From Trebouxia sp. TZW2008 (taxonomy: Eukaryota > Chlorophyta > Trebouxiophyceae > Trebouxiales > Trebouxiaceae), in the NCBI GenBank assembly GCA_002118135.1, contig BDIU01000306.1, forward strand, positions 111,205 through 175,204: a stretch of DNA of 64,000 nt, given 5' to 3'. Below the pieces are notes generated by a model. The model saw only the letters and a list, made by a program, of their open reading frames with translations. It was not told the origin of the DNA and did not search any database. This document shows, piece after piece, positions 58,001-64,000 of the stretch. Both the position numbers and the translations under genes were made by a program. Numbering within the stretch: position 1 is the stretch's first letter; every line of letters begins with the position of its first letter.

Positions 58001-61000
58001 AGCCGGCACAGCAACAGTGCGTCGACCACACATCCATCTGCAGCCTCCCCAGCAGCTCAGCAAGACGCTGTCCCAAACTCCACCACTAATCCTCAGCAGC
58101 TCACGCCTCTCTCAGACCCTGCCTCAATACTGTCTGCACCAGCAGCATTGCATTTTGACAAGGGAACTGTTGAACCCACAGCAATCAGTGCTGCTGGTTC
58201 TGCACCAGCAGAGGAATTGGAAACCGCAAAGGACAGTGCAGACAGCGCTATTTCTGGTTCTGAAGCAGCTGCAGCATTTAGCACAATGCAAGCTGATGGC
58301 TTGGGCCTGTCGCCGCTTGATGACGCTCTGCTGCAGCTGGTCTTGCAAACGCTGTCTGAGAGCTCCCTGGAGCAGTTGCAGCAGCATCAACAGAGGCAGC
58401 AACAGGAGCAACAAATTCAGCAGCAGGAGGCGCTTGAGCATCAGCTTGCTCTACAGCTGTTGGCTCAGTCAACTCTGCAGGAGATGCAGGGTCAGCATGC
58501 ACATGCTCAACACCAAGGGGACAACCAAGGAGCAGAGCAGCATGAGGGTATGCTGCAAAGCTTAGCAGAAGCTGCCCTTGCTGGGCTCAGTCAGGAGCAG
58601 CTGCAACAGCAGGAGCAGCAGAATCTGCTGCAGCAACAGCAGGAGATGTATGAACAGCAACAGCTGCTGCTACAGCAACAGACGGCTGTGCATGATGCGT
58701 TGCTTCAGCAACAGCAATGGGATCAGGCACATGAGCAGCAGCAAGTGCATGCTCAGCAGCAGCAGCTGATCAAGCAGCAGCAGGCCATGCTGTATGTCCT
58801 GCAACAGCAGCAGCAGATGCATGCACAGCAGGATAGTCAGCAGTTGACAGATGCGCATGAGGCAATGCTGCAAGAGCTTGCACAGGCTGCGATTGACGCC
58901 ATGAGTCTGAGCCCACAACCTGAGACCTTACAGCCAAGCAGCTTACAGCATGATCCTCGGCTGAGGCCACATGTCCAGAAGCTGAGTGAAGCCCACACCT
59001 TGCAAATCAGCAGCCTGTCCAGGCAAGACACAGATGTGGCTGCTGCCCAACAGCGGAGGCATCAGCAACCAGCTGATGCCTTCAGCCTGTCTCATCCTGT
59101 GGCTGTGCTGCAACCTTCTCTAGCAGCTGACAAGGATCCTGCCTCACCTCCTTCAGTCAACCCCCACACTCATTCCATCTTGACAAATGCTGCTGCTACA
59201 CAAGAAGCTGTTTTGAGGGCTGCAGGGGAAGCAGCTACAGTGCCCAATGCAGTGATGCCGGCGTCCAGGCACATCCTGACAGCTTCAGCTGCTGCTGCCC
59301 CTCGACAGGCCTCAACTGCTGTGCTAGCTCACGATGCACCAGCTGCTGTAACCAGCACAGCATTGCCAGTCAGCACTGCTGCTCAGCAGAATGACACGCT
59401 GCCCACACAGCATGCAGATTCTGCTGATGCTGATGCACAGACAAGGCCGCTTGACCATTTTGGTCAGCTTGGTGTTGCTGCTCATCCTGATGATCAACAA
59501 GGAGTATTCCAGCAAGAGAATGCAATCAGGGCAACTCTAGCAGCGCCTGTGGTAGCTGCCACAAGCACTGCTCCAGGGTCTGACGCAAATCCATCGGTGG
59601 CTTTTCCAGCATACTATCTTGTTCCTGCTTCTGCCTTTGGGGCTGTCACCGATCCACACTCCGTGCAGCTGCCTACTGCAACACAGATGCCAATAGTGCT
59701 GTCATCGGCCCCTGCCATTGGTCAGCTTGCGCCAACACTGCAGCAGCCAAAGCAGCAGCAGGATGCTGTGCACTCACCTGATCAGCATGTCCCAAGATCA
59801 ATGATTGCTCAAGCGCCACTTGCTGATATGGGTGGCAAAAACACTTCTGCAATAGACAGTGTCAACGCTGAAAATCAAGGTTAGCACCTGTGCACATTGT
59901 TGCGCATGGACTAGCTGCACAGTTTGTGTCCATAGGCTTTGGCATCACATATACAAGCAGCATCAGGTCAGGCATACACGTCTTATCCTTAGCCGGGAGT
60001 ACATGTCAGTGACGCCATCTCCATTTGCGTGGTGTGTGATAGCAACTTGTCATCAAGCCCGTCAGAGGCACTGCATTGTCAAACATGCGGTGTCCTGTGT
60101 TGCACAGGTCATCCTGTTTATGGTCCTCGGCAAGGAGTGCTCCCAGAACCCAGCGCCAACCATCTGCTGACACCAGCTTCCAAGCAGAGCCTGGGGCCAG
60201 TGGTACAAGCTGGCAGCCCCTCCTTGCTGCAACGTGATGGAGCGCAGGCCCTCGTGCCTGTGCCTCCTCAGCAGCCTGTGACAAACCCATGGATGGAGCG
60301 TCTGCTGCAGGAACTGTCATTTGATGATGAACAGGTAAATTTGTTGAACACAATACTTTTCCCCTACAGTGATTGCATTGCGCCCCAGGAAAGCTGGTTG
60401 TATGTCCAAATGTCACCACTCAAAAGTATCACTGCAGTCAAGATGCAGTGATTGGTCACCAAATGCATTGTTCTCACAGTGTGAATGTCCTGATCGAGAG
60501 TGTTTTGTATCAAGAGGTCACTGTACTATTCAAACTTGCTGTGCTCTACGCCACCACACTCAGCATTGCATGCCTGTTTTGTTTGCATGATAGCCTTGAG
60601 ATGAGGTTTGACCCATGAGTGTAGCAGTTTGACAGCATGTGAGCCAGTCAGGCCTGGTTGAACCTGTGCTCTTACAGCCTGTTGTGACTGTCAAGCTTAT
60701 CCATTTTGCATACTTCTGGCATTGCTGCTTGCAATTGTGCTGGTTGTCTGCAGGATGACCAACCTTCACTGCAGCAGCCTATGATGCAGCGTGATGACGG
60801 GTCACGTCACAACCAGTCATCAGAAGCGCATACTCCCTCTGTAAGCGTCCCTGATGCAGACAGCCCAGATGCAAGTAGTGTCTCAGCTGACTTGGCAGCA
60901 CAGTTGCCTCTGCAACAAACTGCTCCTGAGCAGCAAGCGCTTAGCTCATCAGATGCAGCTGCAGAGGAAGAGGTCTCTGAAGTGGCGAGAGACAGCCAGA

Positions 61001-63546
61001 GCTCAAGTCGTGCTGAACTCAGCTCTTCCGACGATGCTAGTGTAACAGAAAAGCAGCATGTACCACAGAAAGAAGACAGTCATGCCATGGAACAGCTGCA
61101 GGCCACGCTACAGCTGCTTGACCAGATTGCTTTGGAGACATCACACCCTGCTGATGCTGTTGCTGAGCCGTCTTTTGCGGAGCCTCCTGACCAGCTATCA
61201 TGCTTGCCTCAAGTAATGCAAGACCGCACACATGCAGACGCCACAGCAAGCACTACAACACAGGCACAGGACACTGAACATGTACAAGCTGCTTTGCCTA
61301 TGGTTGATCCCACTCTGCGAGGCATTGTCCTTGCAGATGCGGCTCAGTGTCAGACTGCTGAACAGGCTGTAGTTGATGAGATCTCTCAGCAGGGGCAGCT
61401 TCAGCATCTGACAGGACTAGACCAGCAAGACCCTTCAGATGTGGTCTCGCAGTCAGTAGCAGCAGAGAGTAGTCCAGTCGCAGCTGAGCATGCTGAAGAG
61501 CCTGTGCCTTATGCAGCACAGGCTCTTCAGCAGCTTGACAGCAATTCACCCCTACAGTCTGCTCAAAACAATGCTGCACAGGCTGAGCATGAGCCTGCTG
61601 AGCTGAGGAGTGAGTCATCTGCAGGTCAGCCCACTCTGATTGCAGGATCTCAAAGCAATGATGCGATGCTTTTGTTACAGTATAACACAAACAAAAGTGC
61701 TCTGGGCAGGTGGCTTGACCTTGTGCACCGTACTGCCTGGCGCTCTTTCAACAGCCTCAAGTGCTGTAGTCCACATTGCGCTGTCATGCCTTCAGCACAT
61801 GACTGGCTGAACCTTGCAGCAGTGCCTTACATTGCTTTCTTTGCAACTCAAAGGTCACTTGGGCATGAGAAGATCTGCGACACCACTCACACATGAGCTG
61901 ATGCATATGCCGCACAATTCCTTTGTTTGGGCACGCAGGTTCAGCCACACCTTCATCTGATGTCTCTGCATCAGATGACACAGACATGCCGGTCCAGCCC
62001 CCAGCAGAGCATTTTCTGCCCTACCAATGGCGCAATGGCCCTCCTCACCGCCCAACAGCCCCAGCCCATGCTGCCAAAAGCCCTCCTGCCAGTGAAAGCA
62101 GTCTGACAGCATCGGATGAGGAGGAAGAAGGGCTGCCGACTTCACTCAGTGGCATGGCCCGCCACTTTCAGAATCAGCGGGCCGTCAGACACGGGCACAG
62201 GCGCAGGAATGGAATAGCTGAAGCTGTCAGGTACTACTACAGTAGTCTCTCGATGTAAGGAAACTTGATACAAGAACATTCTTGATGCAAGAACAATGCA
62301 ACTGGGAACCAAGCACTGCACTCTGACTGCAGTGGTACTTCTGAGTGAGGACAATTTGATGTAAGCACATTTCTCTTGGTGACCAATGCAGTCGTTATAT
62401 CAAGAGATGCTGTAATGTCTGCTCTTTGTTGCAATGGGCTTTGCATACTGAATATTGCAAGTTGAAGGTATGGATTGTGCAGGGTTACAAATCCCTTGCA
62501 TGATTCGTCTGATCGCTGCTGCACTTTCCCAGCATTTCTCATACAAGTTTCGATCCATTCATTTTCTGCAATTGTGGTCACAGCTTCCACCTTTTGATCC
62601 ATGGCCAGAAAAGAGGCGATTCCAATGCAGTGTGATCCTGTCTTACAGCTTCCTAGGGATAATGAAGCCATAGATCAACACTTAATGATGTCATTGCTTG
62701 TGCTCCGCCTTGAGTTGCTTGCCACTCTGACCATGGGCATCTGATGCAGGAATGAGCAGAGGCAGCAGCTTGCTGGTGAAGGTGCAACAGCCATGCAAGA
62801 GCACAGTACCGGCAGCTTTGGACACAGCAGCATGCAGGATGGCAGTCTCTCCAGTAGCTGCAGCCATAGCAGCACCATTGATGACAGTGGTGATGACTCA
62901 AACGATGACACTGCAGTCAACTCCAGTGCTGTCTCACAGACCAGCAGGAGAGTCACTTTGGCACAGCAGAGCAACAGCAGTGCCAGTACCCATGCATATC
63001 CTTACAGGTGAGCCGTGCCTCTTTCTGATGCTGTCTTGTCCATCCAGACCCTTGTAGTGTGTGTGCATGCAGCTCTTTTAAAATCTCTCTCAGGTGCAAT
63101 GTTGCATTTGTGGCTGAATAGCGGATCCAGAGCTGCCCCGCCAATGCAGATATCATGCTGCTAGTGTTGTACACCACACAAACAGTTCTCTGCGCATGCT
63201 ATTCTGGCATGAAAGCTGATGCTGCCACAGGTATGCGTCACGAGCCAAGAAGTATGCTATACAGCGGCGCAACATAGTGGCACAGGCTGGCATAGAGGAC
63301 TCCCTGCTATGCAGCACTGTCACAGCAACCGCGACTGGCACAACCAGCATGACAGGCAGCTCTCTTGGCACTGTCGGCGAGTCATCTTTCAGCACCCTGC
63401 GCACAGAGAGCAGTCTATTTGCCTCGCCAACACTCCCTGTAGTGCGTGAGGACAGCAGCCTAACTCCTGAAGGCTGCAGTAACGAGCAGACGCGCACAAG
63501 GGCGCGGTATGATGCTCAAGAAAGCATAGATGAGCTTTTGAGCTGA
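52031..63546 (+). CDS. Giant Gln-rich protein of unknown function (2,653 aa)
   Basis: Fourteen exons join in perfect phase: 52031-52381, 52462-52560, 52749-53999, 54159-54286, 54621-54742, 54976-55158, 55387-57165, 57443-57574, 57927-59879, 60108-60334, 60754-61624, 61939-62230, 62750-63007 and 63231-63546. Start MEAASRASVASQPF lies in the CG-rich island. Residues near 55-65 contain EDFWDFDTDEDAW, an acidic aromatic motif. Most of the rest is low complexity: Ala/Gln, a likely nuclear signal (GTKRKFAAP; QKKKPRVAFGRR), long Gln-rich helices at 58.3-58.9 kb, and acidic Ser-rich tails. Short ordered islands are GGPYDYAGMRLKLQDLHAGF, LLRASLAEWLADAVASRL and RYASRAKKYAIQRRNIVAQA. Three introns need GC donors (after 52560, 54286 and 54742), each demanded by phase. 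Transcription-coregulator-like or centriolar scaffolds have this style, but no family is recognised. Confidence 0.78.
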
Positions 63547-64000
63547 AGTCACAGTACTGGTGACTCTGTACCTTTCTAGCATAGGGTGATGACGCGCAAA
63601 ATTTAAAATGCTTTGCCCATCACAAACTGCAATGCACAACTTTCATTGAGAAGAGAAGAGAGTTAGAGAGGGGGAATAATTTTACATGCTTTAGCCAGCC
63701 AACAAGGCTGATCACATGTGCCACACTGTGGCAATGACTATATGTCCATGAAATTCAGGCAGTCTGTGACATAGTGAAACACCCCCAAATGATCACGTTG
63801 CGCAACAAAAGCGCGCATGTTATAACCGCAGCTCTCAAACAAACCAGGGTACTTGGCCCGCACCCCAGCNNCGCACCCCAGCCAATGCTCCACATTCAAA
63901 CACTAAGTGCCTTTCATCGCCCAAGGCCCCAGAATTGCAAAGTGTGCACAACCTACAGGCTCTAGCAATGCCACTGCGACGACCAGCAGCAACAGGAAGC
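63547..64000. other. 3' intergenic end with a 2-N gap
   Basis: No exon is supported. Two undetermined bases (63870-63871) sit inside a duplicated GCACCCCAGC, so the true length there is uncertain. Confidence 0.6.

Noticed and set aside
61625..61896. Read-through extension of the exon ending at 61624
   Set aside because: Staying in frame gives a stop at 61896, but the donor at 61625 matches the phase of the next two exons, which are clearly coding.

Overview
The window is nuclear DNA of an intron-rich eukaryote, most likely a chlorophyte green alga (perhaps trebouxiophyte-like; I cannot name the genus). The reasons are: short exons with consistent phases, splice acceptors nearly always ending TGCAG, introns mostly 55-800 bases, base composition near half GC with CG dinucleotides scarce except at gene starts, a plant-type EXO84 exocyst subunit, nuclear genes with organelle presequences (COX5B, a YjbQ-family protein, a small ARM-like protein), and very long Gln-, Ser- and Gly-rich proteins. 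No rRNA, tRNA, CRISPR, phage or intact transposon was recognised. Gene models were built by hand by joining open exons whose phases agree at GT-AG or GC-AG borders. No transcript data were available.

Layout. 1-6.7 kb: two dispersed, related minus-strand basic genes with a CxxC motif (the first leaves the window and carries a frameshift) and an unresolved CG-rich stretch. 6.8-12.8 kb: minus-strand EXO84 in 13 exons. 13.2-14.9 kb: a small mitochondrial ARM-like protein, transcribed divergently from EXO84. 15.6-18.7 kb and 19.9-21.7 kb: two plus-strand genes I do not recognise (an acidic coiled-coil protein and an all-helical protein). 22.2-25.4 kb: minus-strand COX5B and a YjbQ/UPF0047 gene. 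25.8-37.4 kb and 38.9-51.3 kb: two tandem paralogues of a large coiled-coil, low-complexity, G-patch protein. 52.0-63.5 kb: one 14-exon gene for a 2,653-residue Gln-rich protein. The last 450 bases look intergenic and hold a 2-N gap.

Three recurrent features stand out. First, introns repeatedly contain decayed tandem copies of the splice acceptor plus the start of the exon that follows (about ten loci, in five genes). Second, five introns appear to use GC instead of GT as donor, each supported by reading phase. Third, CG-rich islands sit at almost every inferred gene start, which helped place start codons. The two tandem paralogues share an undescribed block of about 50 residues upstream of the G-patch and a shared C-terminal module.
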